Notes: generated by a model from the sequence alone, not told the origin. A DNA stretch of 35,235 bases from CAYFPS01 sp964345075 (GCA_964345075.1 CAYFPS010000027.1:1-35235), one strand, 5' to 3'. Counted from the first letter of the stretch, positions 16,372-25,353 are shown. A program made the numbers and translations.

Positions 16372-17091
16372 GTGTTGATTCGATCTCATATCCATTATGA
16401 AATAAGTCCTCATCGTAGTATGGATTGCTTGCCCCTTGTCACAAAGCAAACGTTCCAATTCGAACCATCGATTCAAGTTGAATCCTTCGTAAAAGTTGAA
16501 GGACCTTGGTTTTCCAGACCAGAGGTTGAATTAAGCAGGAGCATGTCCTATCCAGGCGGCAATCGGAGTGGGATTGCCTCATTGAATTGCCCGCGAATTC
16601 TCGTAGAAGATCAAATTCACATTGATGACGCCACTAGCTGCATCAGCATTGTAATCCCACATGGGCAGATCCTGCATAACATCGACCCTGGCTCCATTCA
16701 CAAAGCGGAAATCGATCTAACCCTGCTCCAAGAACGGAGCGCAGACGGATCTGTCAACCACCAGCTCTGCTTCCTGTTCATCAACCCTTCTCCACACCAG
16801 CCCGTCCCCTTCAACATCGATGCCTGTCTCACGAAGGATAAGCACGATTACGTAAACCGTTTACAGGAGACCCCAGAGCGTGCTTACCACAAGCTCCTAC
16901 TGCGTCACTGCCTCGTACCTGGCTATCAAGTGTGGCCAGACGTATTTACCCTGACAGAAGCTGCCGCTTTTGCTCGTGTTGCCAAGTCGACGATGGCAAC
17001 CTGGGTGAAGGATGGCTGGGTCAAGGCAAGCCCTGGGACGAAGCCACGAATCCTGAGAAGGAACCTCGAAGCTTACCTGGAGAGTCGCTAG
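16372..17091 (+). CDS. Unknown protein with C-terminal helix-turn-helix
   Basis: About 239 aa. The start is uncertain (GTG 16372, TTG 16375 or ATG 16420; AGGA at 16367-16370 favours TTG). The N-terminal two thirds are beta-rich and unrecognised. The last 50 residues (DVFTLTEAAAFARVAKSTMA ... WVKASPGTKPRILRRNLEAY) form an excisionase/MerR-like helix-turn-helix of the HTH_17 type. It starts 3 bases after the DUF1232 stop and converges on the integrase, overlapping its 3' end by 4 bases. It could be a regulator or excisionase-like accessory for the integrase, although most excisionases are much shorter. Confidence 0.65.
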   Translation: MLIRSHIHYEISPHRSMDCLPLVTKQTFQFEPSIQVESFVKVEGPWFSRPEVELSRSMSYPGGNRSGIASLNCPRILVEDQIHIDDATSCISIVIPHGQILHNIDPGSIHKAEIDLTLLQERSADGSVNHQLCFLFINPSPHQPVPFNIDACLTKDKHDYVNRLQETPERAYHKLLLRHCLVPGYQVWPDVFTLTEAAAFARVAKSTMATWVKDGWVKASPGTKPRILRRNLEAYLESR

Positions 17092-18263
17092 TCCTTAAAG
17101 TAGCTGTCCAGGCGCTCAACGGCTTTTCGTTGACCATCCTCATCAATCATCACGTAACGCATGGTGACTTCCAGTTTGGTGTGGCCTGCCAGGTACATGA
17201 TGCGGTCTGGCGTGGTGCCCTGCCGGAACAGGTTGGTGATGTAGGTAGCCCTGGTACAGTGAAGCACGGTTCCCCTTATCGGCCGTCCCAGCTTCTTGAT
17301 GGCGGATTGTATCTCACGGCGAATCTGCTGGCTTGACACCTGTTCCTTCCGGTTCATGCGCGTGAAGACGTACTTATCGTGCAGGTTGCGTTGCTGGTTC
17401 AAGACGTCGGTCACAACCTCACCGTAGGGAATCTCCCGCGTCTGATCACCCTTCGTACCCGCGTCTTCACTTGGCGAAATCAGGATTGTCCGGTCTTCCA
17501 GGTTGACATCAACCCAGCGCAGATTGACGAACTCTTCTGCACGCAGACCCGTGCTGACAAGGAAGCGGAAATAGGGCCGGTAGAAGGGGTGAAGCTGCGC
17601 TTCAATTTCGCGCATCTCGGAAGGTGTCCAAGCCGTGTACTTGCGTGACTTGCCTGTTTTCATCTTCGGAAAGCCCTTCAAGGGATTCCTCGTCAGCCAA
17701 TGCACGGGCAGATCCCCACATCGAGCCCGTTGCTCGTTTTCCTCCTCCTGTTTCTTCTGCACAAAGTTGAACACCGCATATGCGCTGTTGATGGCGGCAT
17801 TGATGGTGTGGGCACTGGCGAGCTTCTGGCTAAAGGGAAGGGGATGAGTACGCAGGAAATTGACCAGATCTGTGAAGTGGGAAGTAGTGAACGCCCCAAT
17901 GGGTCGGTCGTAGCCGCCACTGGTGTTCAGCCAGTATTCAATCAGGTTGCGCTTCGTTCGGTGCGTACTGGCCGTCTTGTCCTTGTGTGACTTCTTGCGA
18001 TCATCAATGAACAGGTCAAACCATTCAAGTAGTGTCCGCTCCTTGCTGCCGTGCTTCGCTCGCTCGGTCAATGGAAAGGTTCCAGCCTGGGCTTGAGCGT
18101 TGTATTCCTTGCACAATGCGGCGGCTTCAGCCTTCGTGGGGCGACGCTTCCGGATCGGCTTTTTCATGCCCGGAAGTCGACCGTAAACCTCCCACTTGAT
18201 GACCCATGGATCGTCGACAGAGCGCCTGATTTTCACTTGCTTGATTTGGAACGGCAACTTCAT
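17088..18263 (-). CDS. Tyrosine recombinase / phage-type integrase
   Basis: 391 aa from ATG 18263; a GTG at 18287 is possible but lies inside an operator-like repeat. An N-terminal Arm/SAM-like part is followed by a complete catalytic domain: Arg241 (TGLRAEEF), His335-x-x-Arg338 (LHCTRATYI), His361 (LAGHTKLEV) and the nucleophile Tyr370 (MRYVMI). All key residues are present, so it should be active in site-specific DNA integration or excision. It lies at the boundary with an ordinary chromosomal gene (AlkA-type glycosylase). This makes 18264-18383 the natural place to seek an attachment site; no tRNA gene is there. Confidence 0.92.
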   Translation of the reverse strand: MKLPFQIKQVKIRRSVDDPWVIKWEVYGRLPGMKKPIRKRRPTKAEAAALCKEYNAQAQAGTFPLTERAKHGSKERTLLEWFDLFIDDRKKSHKDKTASTHRTKRNLIEYWLNTSGGYDRPIGAFTTSHFTDLVNFLRTHPLPFSQKLASAHTINAAINSAYAVFNFVQKKQEEENEQRARCGDLPVHWLTRNPLKGFPKMKTGKSRKYTAWTPSEMREIEAQLHPFYRPYFRFLVSTGLRAEEFVNLRWVDVNLEDRTILISPSEDAGTKGDQTREIPYGEVVTDVLNQQRNLHDKYVFTRMNRKEQVSSQQIRREIQSAIKKLGRPIRGTVLHCTRATYITNLFRQGTTPDRIMYLAGHTKLEVTMRYVMIDEDGQRKAVERLDSYFKD

Positions 18264-18279
18264 TTCTACCCCGATATTC

Positions 18280-18320
18280 GTGTACACCTGTGTACACGGT
18301 CAATTTGGGGATTTGTACAC
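18280..18320. promoter_or_regulatory. Operator-like GTGTACAC repeats upstream of the integrase
   Basis: Two copies of the 8-base palindrome GTGTACAC (18280-18287 and 18290-18297) are 10 bases apart start to start, one helical turn. A third near-copy TTGTACAC is at 18313-18320. The array lies 17-57 bases upstream of the integrase ATG. Helically phased palindromes in this position are typical of repressor binding, probably controlling integrase expression. Confidence 0.6.
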
Positions 18321-18382
18321 GCCTTTTCAAGTACCCCTGATTTCGCCTACCTTTTTCACGCATTTGACACCTTCTCCGTGGA

Positions 18383-19003
18383 CTACTCATCCCAGTGCGC
18401 AATCCTCCACAGATATCGGCTCGCCAGGCTTCTATAGGGCCTCCACCGCTCCGCGATCTTCGCGCACTCCTTCGGCGTTGGCTTCTCCAGGTGATACACG
18501 CGAGCCACCCCCGCGCGCAGGGCCAGGTCGCCTGGCGAGAAAACGTCCGGGCGGCGCAGGCCGAAGATGAGGAACATCTCGGCCGTCCAGACCCCGATGC
18601 CCTTGATTTCAATCAGCTTGTCAATGACTGGCTGATCCGAAAGGCCTGACCAGCGCAGGCGGCCAAGCGGTCCATCGAAAGCTTCAGCCAGGCTGAGCAG
18701 ATAGCCCTGCTTCTGCCGACTTAAACCACAGCCGCGCAGAACTTCCGCGCCGACTTCGTTCAGCAGCATGGCTTTAAGGGCTTTGGCCTTCGGGCGGGGA
18801 CCAAGCTCGGGCAGGGCATGCAGGCGGGCCAGGATGGTCTCGCTGGCCCGGGCTGAAATCTGCTGACTGACAATGGATTGCAGCAGCGCCTGAAAGGCGC
18901 TGGCCGGACGCTTGAGCGGCTTTGGCTTCTCTATCCGCTTGATCCATGCTGCCAGTTTGGGGTCCAGCTTGCAGAGCTGGCGAATCGCTTCATCCTGTGA
19001 CAT
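18383..19003 (-). CDS. DNA-3-methyladenine glycosylase II (AlkA-type)
   Basis: 206 aa, HhH-GPD superfamily, base-excision repair of alkylated purines. The helix-hairpin-helix is LIEIKGIGVWTAEMFLIFGL and the catalytic Asp159 follows in DVFSPGDLALRAG. The N-terminal helix LLQSIVSQQISARAS is typical. The length matches the short AlkA/MAG family without the N-terminal beta domain of E. coli AlkA. It is intact, and transcribed toward the integrase as a single gene. It marks the return to ordinary chromosome. Confidence 0.92.
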   Translation of the reverse strand: MSQDEAIRQLCKLDPKLAAWIKRIEKPKPLKRPASAFQALLQSIVSQQISARASETILARLHALPELGPRPKAKALKAMLLNEVGAEVLRGCGLSRQKQGYLLSLAEAFDGPLGRLRWSGLSDQPVIDKLIEIKGIGVWTAEMFLIFGLRRPDVFSPGDLALRAGVARVYHLEKPTPKECAKIAERWRPYRSLASRYLWRIAHWDE

Positions 19004-19062
19004 AAGCCCCCGCTAAGGTAAAGGCTGCAATGTGGGATTCAGCGGGCAGCGATGGAAAGGCT

Positions 19063-19287
19063 TCAGCCTGGCAGCACGCGAATGAAGCGCCCGGCCCCGC
19101 TTTCCAGCACAAGGTAGCGGGCGCCTTCAGGCACTTCATCCAGCTTCAGGCGTATCACCGCGCCTTCATCGCAGATGTAGGTGTTCAACAGGACAAGCAG
19201 CTCCTCACCCGAATTGCTTTGCAGCGAAAGCCTTAGTGGGCCGGGATCGGTGGCGTGCAGCATTAAAATGGATGCGGCTTCGTTCAT
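19063..19287 (-). CDS. Small unknown protein
   Basis: 74 aa from ATG 19287, which has a GGGGGA site; an upstream TTG at 19317 is less likely. A beta-rich pattern (LRLSLQSNSGEELLVLLNTY, AVIRLKLDEVPEGARYLVL) suggests a small barrel or sandwich. There are no recognisable motifs. It carries one GTGATAC word. It lies 60 bases upstream of the glycosylase on the same strand, and the two may be co-transcribed. Confidence 0.55.
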   Translation of the reverse strand: MNEAASILMLHATDPGPLRLSLQSNSGEELLVLLNTYICDEGAVIRLKLDEVPEGARYLVLESGAGRFIRVLPG

Positions 19288-19471
19288 TGCTTCCCCCAGT
19301 GCCGGGGCCTTGTGCAAGCTTTGTGCCGTTTTTTACACTGTCTTTGCTGAATAAATGGAAATCTTGATTTCCGGAAACTGGTTTGAAAAGGCGGGACGGT
19401 TCAATCGAACCACTCAAAACTGTTCAAATGAGCCTGCGATGGGGCAGGGGAAGATTCTTAAACTTCATGCC

Positions 19472-20251
19472 ATGAAGTTGCAGCCAAGTCTATTCATCCT
19501 CATTCTGTTCTGGATTCAGCCGGCCATGGGCGAAGGCGTCCGCGGCATGAAGGCCAGCCTGCTTGAGGCACGCGGTGATACTCTGGAAATTGCCCTGAAG
19601 CCTCTTGTGGAAAAAGGCTGGCACCTTTACTGGAAGGTGGCGGGGGATTCCGGCCTGCCACCGGAGCTGGAGCCCCGCCCGGACAGCTCGGCCGAGCTGC
19701 TCGAGATAAGCTGGCCGGCACCGGTGCGCCAACAAACGGAAGCGGGCACGACCTTTCTGCTTCCCGAAGAAAGCGCCTGGATCCTGACGGTGCTTGTATC
19801 ACAGCCGAAAAAGGAAGCCCTGCTTGACTGCAGCCTTTCCTGGCTGGCCTGCAAGGAAGCCTGTGTGGCAGGTACGGAGAGCTTTCAACTGGATCTGAGC
19901 CGGCTTGAGCCCGCTACAGCAAAGGAGGCGAAGCGGCTTCGCCACATGCTGCCTGAAAGCTGTCAGGAAGCCCTTCCCTTTGTGCTCGCCGGGGACACAC
20001 TGCGAGTTGACTTGCCGGAAAGGCTGCTTGGCTTCTGGGAAAGGCCCGCATGGGTCGTGCTGGATGAAGGTCTGGAGGCAGATCCCAAGAGTCCGCTGAT
20101 TGTATCACGCAGTGGCAATTCACTTGTGCTGGAACAGAAGCTGGCAGCCTGGTCAGACTTTAATGCACAGTCAGCCAGTATGCTGCTTGTCACACGCGGA
20201 TGGGGAAAGAGAGCGCGAGACTTTCGGCTTGAAGCAAAGAAAGGGGATTGA
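19472..20251 (+). CDS. Periplasmic DsbD N-terminal-domain-like protein
   Basis: 259 aa from ATG 19472, which opens a signal peptide (MKLQPSLFILILFWIQPAMG). The mature part matches the thiol-transfer N-terminal domain of DsbD/ScsB-like reductases: EKGWHLYWKVAGDSGLPPEL, then LLPEESAWILTVLV and the two-Cys region SWLACKEACVAG. The transmembrane and thioredoxin domains of a full DsbD are absent, so this is a stand-alone domain. It ends 1 base before the redoxin gene, implying a shared transcript and a periplasmic redox partnership. Confidence 0.75.
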   Translation: MKLQPSLFILILFWIQPAMGEGVRGMKASLLEARGDTLEIALKPLVEKGWHLYWKVAGDSGLPPELEPRPDSSAELLEISWPAPVRQQTEAGTTFLLPEESAWILTVLVSQPKKEALLDCSLSWLACKEACVAGTESFQLDLSRLEPATAKEAKRLRHMLPESCQEALPFVLAGDTLRVDLPERLLGFWERPAWVVLDEGLEADPKSPLIVSRSGNSLVLEQKLAAWSDFNAQSASMLLVTRGWGKRARDFRLEAKKGD

Positions 20252-20252
20252 G

Positions 20253-20852
20253 ATGCGTATCACAGGATGGGTGATTGGCCTGCTGGTGGCCTTCGTTACG
20301 CTGCTGGCTGCACAGGATCATCAGGCCCCGGCCTTTCAGCTGAGCTCCAGCAGTGGAGCCGCGTGGAGCAGCGACAGCCTGATGGGCCGAATCACGGTTC
20401 TGGAATGGATCAACCTGGACTGTCCTTTTGTCAAAAACCACTACAACAGCAGCGGCGCCATGCCCGCCCTTCAGCAGCGGTATGGAGGCAAGGGCGTTCA
20501 GTGGATCAGCATCTGCTCCAGCGCCAGTGGCAAGCAGGGCAATCTTGAGGGTGATGAGCTAGCCGCAAAACTCAAGGCCGCCGGCTGGGCTGGCAGCAGC
20601 TATCTCATCGATGAAGACGGGACGGTCGGCAAGGCCTATGGCGCCAAAACAACGCCCTTTATGGTGGTCATTGATCCAGCGGGGCAAATCGTCTACGAAG
20701 GCGCGATTGATTCAAAGCCCGGCACAAAGCCGGAAGACATCAAGGCCGCCGAACCCTACCTGCCACCGGTGCTGGACGCCTTGCTAATGGGCCAAAAGGT
20801 CGACTACAAGGCCACCCGCAGTTATGGCTGCTCGGTCAAGTACGCCAATTAG
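20253..20852 (+). CDS. Exported thioredoxin-fold redoxin (AhpC/TSA type)
   Basis: 199 aa with a signal or membrane anchor (residues 1-20). The thioredoxin fold carries a CPFVKNHY motif (Cys57) at the active-site position, then YLIDEDGTVGKAYGAKTTPF with the cis-Pro region TTP and FMVVIDPAGQIVYEG. A single peroxidatic-type Cys instead of CxxC suggests a peroxiredoxin-like or thiol-oxidoreductase role in the periplasm. AAAGGGG lies in the end of the DsbD-like gene, which stops just before. A strong terminator follows. Confidence 0.82.
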   Translation: MRITGWVIGLLVAFVTLLAAQDHQAPAFQLSSSSGAAWSSDSLMGRITVLEWINLDCPFVKNHYNSSGAMPALQQRYGGKGVQWISICSSASGKQGNLEGDELAAKLKAAGWAGSSYLIDEDGTVGKAYGAKTTPFMVVIDPAGQIVYEGAIDSKPGTKPEDIKAAEPYLPPVLDALLMGQKVDYKATRSYGCSVKYAN

Positions 20853-20874
20853 TTCCGCTTGTATCACACGAAAA

Positions 20875-20900
20875 AAGCCCGAAGAAACTTCGGGCTTTTC
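20875..20900. terminator. Bidirectional rho-independent terminator
   Basis: Arms AAGCCCGAAG (20875-20884) and CTTCGGGCTT (20888-20897) with a 3-base loop, preceded by A and followed by T. It serves the redoxin gene on plus and the cytochrome gene on minus. Confidence 0.9.
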
Positions 20901-20916
20901 ATTGGCCAAGTGATAT

Positions 20917-22782
20917 CTATTGGCTGATTGCCTGCACGCGGAAGAGCTTCAGGTCCGGCACCAGCGGCTCGGGAAGCAGCTATTCCTGCCCGGAAATCAC
21001 GACAAGCCCCTGCCAGCCTTCCGTGCGTGTCCGCTGCCAGATGCGGTAGGAAGTGGCGCCGGCAACAGGCTCCCAGGAAAGCAGCCAGCCATCTTCTGTT
21101 CCCGTGATACGAAGCAGTGGCGGCTCCAGCGGCAAACTCACATTCAAGCTGGCGGCGACCATCAACTCGGGCGGGGCCATGCCGGTTGTGGACCAGAGAT
21201 TGTAAAGCACATCCCCTCGATCGTCAGTCACATTTGCATTCCGCAGGAACTCGACATACTCGCGGCTGATCGTCTGATAAAGCAGGCGGACTTCCACCTG
21301 TGATACACTGGCTGGCAGTGGATAATGACTATCATCCCAGTACTGACCATCCGCGTAGGCGATGCCCTCGCCCCTTGGTGCGGACTGAATGGCTTCGAAG
21401 TTCACATTGCTGAAGCCCCGGGGCGGGATGCGGTTGTCAAACCAGACCGTATCGTTCAGGACGAAGTGGAAACTGGGACCCACCGGCAGATTCAGCACGG
21501 GCGAAAGTGTGTGTGATACACCGGGCTTGATCTCGTAGATCTTGAGCCATTCATCGTGATTCAGCCAGGCCGTCTCCAGATCGTAGTCGCCTGATGTGAA
21601 CAGCTCGTCACCATCTGCATTGCGCATGACAATTTGCAGCCACATGCGGCGGCCTTCGGGGTAGCCACTGGGCAGCTTGTGTCCGCTCTCATTTGTCACA
21701 CGGACCCGCAGCTGATCATCCTCAACGGCCAGATCGAGCGTGGCGGCAAGGCCCAGCATGCGGCGCGCCCTGACCACCGCGCTGTCGATGGCTGCCAGCG
21801 GAACTTCATCCGGAAAAAGCGCGGCCGCCCAGCGCCCGGCCACCGTGTTGCCCCCGGTAAAATCGTGCTGGCCCAGATCGCTTCTCACCAGAAGCCCGTT
21901 CTTGTTGGCGCCCACGCCTGTCACATCACGCATGTGGCAGTCCTGACAGCTGGCCACAAAGTCCCTGTTGTCGCTGTAGCGCGGGTCGTATACGCCTTCC
22001 GCCGAGTTGTAAGCACTCATCAGCCACTCGCTGTAAGCACGCTCAATCGGGAAATGATCGTAAGGCGAAGCCGTTGGCGCAGGCTCTCCGAAGTCGTTCG
22101 GCAGATAGGAACCGTCCGGTTGCCGTTCGTAGACGGGGTTGCTCACATCGTGACAGGCGCCGCACATGGCTGAATCACGCGTGTAGGGGCTGACGGCAAA
22201 CTGGTGGCGCGCGTCGGCATCCACATAGGGGCCGCGCTTGGTGTCGTTGTCGTCGATCATGAACATGCCGTCCGCCGCGTGAGTCGGCAGCATGCCGATG
22301 CTGCCCACATAGACCTGATCCAGCTCTCAGGCATCGGCCTCATAAACAGCATCACCGGGATAGGGATTTTCGCCCGGCAGCTGCACGGGCACCATGCGGT
22401 GACAAACCTCGCAGTGCACGGATTCACGGTCGGCGGCGGTCAGGGCAGAGCCGTCGGTGGGCGTTGAGCGACCTTCCAGCCAGCCACCAGGACTGTGGCA
22501 GCGAATGCAAAGATCGCCCACATCGGGCGCATCCTGATTGGCCACGGTCAGGCAGGCCAGATAGATCGGATCACGCATGGCCTGCGCCATCATCGAGCCC
22601 TGCCAGAGGAATTCCGGCTCGACCGCTTCATCGTAGCCGCCATGGCAGTTGCCGCAGCGATTGGCCTGATTTACCTGCCCGCTCTCCCCCGGTTGAGAGC
22701 CCGGCATCAGGAAGTCATCAATGGTGGTGGGAACACTTGCCTGGAGGAGCAAAGGCAGGAGAAGGACAATCAATAGGCGCAT
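20917..22782 (-). pseudogene. Exported pentaheme cytochrome c with FN3-like tail; two in-frame stops
   Basis: ATG 22782 (GGAGGG upstream) begins a signal peptide (MRLLIVLLLPLLLQ). Five CxxCH heme sites are seen: CGNCH (43-47), CIRCH (92-96), CEVCH (124-128), then CGACH and CQDCH after the first stop. A beta-sandwich region follows, then a fibronectin-III-like end (GWLLSWEPVAGATSYRIWQ). In one continuous frame there is TGA at 22327-22329 (after residue 151) and TAG at 20980-20982. Beyond the TAG the domain ends naturally in KLFRVQAIS, with a stop at 20917-20919. So the gene is broken by nonsense alone, with no indels. Likely role of an intact copy: extracytoplasmic electron transfer. Confidence 0.8.
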
Positions 22783-23061
22783 AAAACCCTCCTGCTGTGT
22801 TTGTTCTGTCAAGATCCTAACACGCCATGACATTTGCCAGACAATTGTCACCAGCTTGCGGAAGCTCATTCGCGTCAATATTGGCCTATGTTTATTGTGT
22901 GTTCAATTTCCGGCAGGTTGAACAGCTTTTCCGGATGCAATAAAGGGCAAAGCTTTTCAAATCAAGTAGATCGAAACAGGCATAACTGTTGCAGAATGAA
23001 CCGCGTGCCTGCCGCCTTCTCAAGGCGGTCCTGCTTGAACAACACATCATAGGGGGGAATC
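22783..23061. other. Divergent intergenic region
   Basis: 279 bases between the cytochrome (minus) and the secreted protein (plus). It must hold both promoters. I see no RNA gene or large repeat and cannot assign promoter boxes. Confidence 0.4.
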
Positions 23062-23829
23062 ATGAACATGCGCATGCTTTGCGCCATGTCGCTTTTGGCC
23101 GGATCTGCGGCTTTTGCGACAGGAAACGATCACTGGACCACGGCGCAGCTTGTGGTCATCGGTGGTGGTGGTGGCGTGATTGAAGCCAGTACGGAGCTGG
23201 CAACCGACTTCACGGGCACTTACGGCTTTCCGCTGGAGTGCGAGCCCAGGGATGACTCGAATTACGACGCCATCGGCATGGGGCCGGATCTCTGGTACCG
23301 GGTTGAGCTTACAGAAGAAATCCCGCTGCACGCCCAGACCTGTGGTTCGGACTTCAACACGCTGGTCGGCATCTGGGACGCGAACCTCAACCTGATGGCC
23401 GCCAGTGATGACCACTGCCTGCTGAATGGAATCGCCTGCTGCTATCTGGGCCCCGGAACCTTTTATGTAAGCGTTGATGGCCCGAGTGCTGGCGATTACG
23501 GCAACTTCAATCTGCAGATTGTCAATTCGCCTTGCTCATGGGAAGTGGAAGCAAACGAAGTGCCGTTCAGCTTTGGACTGCTGCCCGCTCATCCCAATCC
23601 CTTCAACCCCTCGACGGTTATAAGCTATATGCTGCCCGAAACCGGCGGGGCTTCGCTCATCCTTTACAATCTGGGTGGTCAGGAACTGCGCGTGCTCGCC
23701 AGCGGCTTGATGGAGGCCGGACAGCACGATCTGCGCGTGGACATGAGTGGCTTGCCCAGCGGCCTTTATCTGGCTCGCCTTTCGAGCCCCTTCGGTGTTG
23801 AAACACAGAAGCTGCTGCTGACGCGCTAG
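23062..23829 (+). CDS. Secreted protein with C-terminal sorting domain
   Basis: 255 aa. A signal peptide (MNMRMLCAMSLLAGSAAFA) is followed by a pre-peptidase-like beta domain (LWYRVELTEEIPLHAQTCGS; TLVGIWD; GTFYVSVDG) of the kind often found in exported proteins. The last 75 residues are a FlgD/T9SS-like sorting domain: HPNPFNPSTVISYMLPE, LILYNLGGQELRVL, AGQHDLRVDMSGLPSGLYLA, ending KLLLTR. It is predicted to be secreted and anchored at, or released from, the surface. GGGGGG lies before the ATG. It is a lone gene ended by a strong terminator. A (GGT)n tract encodes GGGGG. Confidence 0.85.
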   Translation: MNMRMLCAMSLLAGSAAFATGNDHWTTAQLVVIGGGGGVIEASTELATDFTGTYGFPLECEPRDDSNYDAIGMGPDLWYRVELTEEIPLHAQTCGSDFNTLVGIWDANLNLMAASDDHCLLNGIACCYLGPGTFYVSVDGPSAGDYGNFNLQIVNSPCSWEVEANEVPFSFGLLPAHPNPFNPSTVISYMLPETGGASLILYNLGGQELRVLASGLMEAGQHDLRVDMSGLPSGLYLARLSSPFGVETQKLLLTR

Positions 23830-23846
23830 ACCGCTTGCAGATTTAG

Positions 23847-23877
23847 AAAAGGCCCGTCTGGAAGGACGGGCCTTTTT
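23847..23877. terminator. Rho-independent terminator
   Basis: GGCCCGTC (23851-23858) pairs with GACGGGCC (23865-23872), extended by AAAA/TTTT; loop TGGAAG; T5 tail. It works in both directions between the secreted protein and the VOC gene. Confidence 0.92.
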
Positions 23878-23896
23878 GTCTCTATCCGGCTCGAGA

Positions 23897-24274
23897 TCAG
23901 TCTTTGCCCTTAGGCTCGATCAGGCCCATAACGGCGCCGGCAGGGTCCTGTATCACACAGAACTTTTGACCGTCCAGCGAGCGGGTCTCGCGTATCACGC
24001 TGCCGCCGGAAGCCTTGCATGCACTGATGGCATCATCCACCGAGTCAACCTGGATGTAAATCAGCCACTGGGGCGGAATCCCCTCGTTGACGCCCCTGGC
24101 GTGACACACGCCCGCCACCGTTGATCCATCCGGGCTTTTCATTACATGGTCGGCATATCCACCCATGTCGTACTCTTTGGAAGTCCAGCCCAGTACTTTG
24201 CGGTAAAACTCGGCGCATTCATCGGCATTTTCGATGGTCAGATCGTGCCAGACGATATTGCCATTCTCGCTCAC
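23897..24274 (-). CDS. VOC (glyoxalase/bleomycin-resistance) family protein
   Basis: 125 aa. One vicinal-oxygen-chelate module pair: IVWHDLTIENADECAEFYRK then VLGWTSKEYDMGG, and WLIYIQVDSVDDAISACKAS then FCVIQDPAGAVMGLIEP. His (WHDL) and Glu (IEP) are in the usual metal positions. The substrate is unknown. The start is a GTG at 24274 inside GTGA shared with the stop of the upstream oxidoreductase gene, so translation is coupled to it. Confidence 0.88.
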   Translation of the reverse strand: MSENGNIVWHDLTIENADECAEFYRKVLGWTSKEYDMGGYADHVMKSPDGSTVAGVCHARGVNEGIPPQWLIYIQVDSVDDAISACKASGGSVIRETRSLDGQKFCVIQDPAGAVMGLIEPKGKD

Positions 24275-25287
24275 TTTCTGCCCCCTTGTGATACATCAAC
24301 CCGTTTGCCGCCACTCTTCAAGCTGGCATCGGCTGCTTCCAGCAGGCGCACGACGCGAAGTCCGCTCTCTGCGCTGGACAGGGGCTGGCTGCCCTTGGAG
24401 ATAGCACCAAGGAAATCATCAGCCAGCAGCGAAAGCGCTTCCGTTACTTCGATCTTTGGGGCTCGCATGTCGCCAGAACGATAACTGATCAGCGTCTGCC
24501 AGATCTGCTCGGGCGCCTTGAGCTCCACGCCCTTGTCGTATACGCGAATCTTCTCGTCCGGCTCCATGTCATCATAAAGGATCATGTTCTTCTCGCCGCC
24601 CAACAGGATGCGCCTGACCTTGATCGGCGAAATCCAGTTGACATGAAAGTGCGCAATGAAGGAGTCCTCAAAGAAGACGCTGACATAGGCCATATCCTCG
24701 TGGTCGTAGTAATGCTTGGCGCCAACCGCCTGAACGGCCACGGGCTTTGCATCCACCAGGTGATCCAGGATCGAGAAGTCATGGGGCGCAAGATCCCAGA
24801 GCACGTTCGTGTCGTGCTGGAAGAGCCCCAGGTTGACGCGCACACTGTCGAAGTAAAGCGGTCGGCCAACTTCTCCAGCCTCGACCAGCTGCCTCATCTT
24901 GCGCACAGCGCCGGTGTAAAGGAAGGTGTGATCCACCATCAGCGTAAGTGACTTCTCCGCTGCCAGCTGAACCAGCTCTTCAGCCTCGGCGCTTGTCTCA
25001 CAGAAAGGCTTCTCCACCAGTGTGTGACAACCGGCAAGCAGGGCCCTTTTGGCAAGTGCATAATGAGTAGAGAGGGGCGTGGCAATGACAACAGCATCCA
25101 CGCGGCCGGGGCTTAGCAGCTTGTCAAGATCCGCCTCCTGTGATACACCGGGAAAGCGCGCGGCAATGGCTGCCATGCGCGCAGGATCCTGATCGTGTAT
25201 CACGAGCTCGCTGGTCTGCTGACGGGATAGGAAGTTGCGGACGAGATTCGGGCCCCAGTAACCGAGGCCGATGACGGCTATCTTCAT
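24271..25287 (-). CDS. Gfo/Idh/MocA-family sugar dehydrogenase
   Basis: 338 aa. The NAD(P)-binding N-terminus has GLGYWG (residues 7-12). EKPF with Lys93 is the conserved catalytic Lys motif, and NVLWDLAPHDFSILDHL holds the catalytic His. The family oxidises sugar hydroxyls. Close homologues (WlbA/WbpB type) oxidise the 3-position of UDP-GlcNAc derivatives, after which a DegT aminotransferase adds an amine. Such an aminotransferase lies 850 bases away in the opposite direction, supporting this role by inference. It is intact. Confidence 0.88.
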   Translation of the reverse strand: MKIAVIGLGYWGPNLVRNFLSRQQTSELVIHDQDPARMAAIAARFPGVSQEADLDKLLSPGRVDAVVIATPLSTHYALAKRALLAGCHTLVEKPFCETSAEAEELVQLAAEKSLTLMVDHTFLYTGAVRKMRQLVEAGEVGRPLYFDSVRVNLGLFQHDTNVLWDLAPHDFSILDHLVDAKPVAVQAVGAKHYYDHEDMAYVSVFFEDSFIAHFHVNWISPIKVRRILLGGEKNMILYDDMEPDEKIRVYDKGVELKAPEQIWQTLISYRSGDMRAPKIEVTEALSLLADDFLGAISKGSQPLSSAESGLRVVRLLEAADASLKSGGKRVDVSQGGRK

Positions 25288-25353
25288 GCGGGTTCTCCGG
25301 TGATGAGTTGCAAGAAAGTAGATAATCGGGTGAAGATGGGGATGATGAAAGGT

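Noticed and set aside
18264..18383. tRNA gene as integrase attachment site
   Set aside because: No cloverleaf-like sequence could be made out between the integrase and the glycosylase gene.
22327..22329. Altered genetic code with TGA as a sense codon
   Set aside because: Other well-defined genes in the window stop at TGA (for example 20249-20251, 10731-10733), so a general reassignment is excluded.
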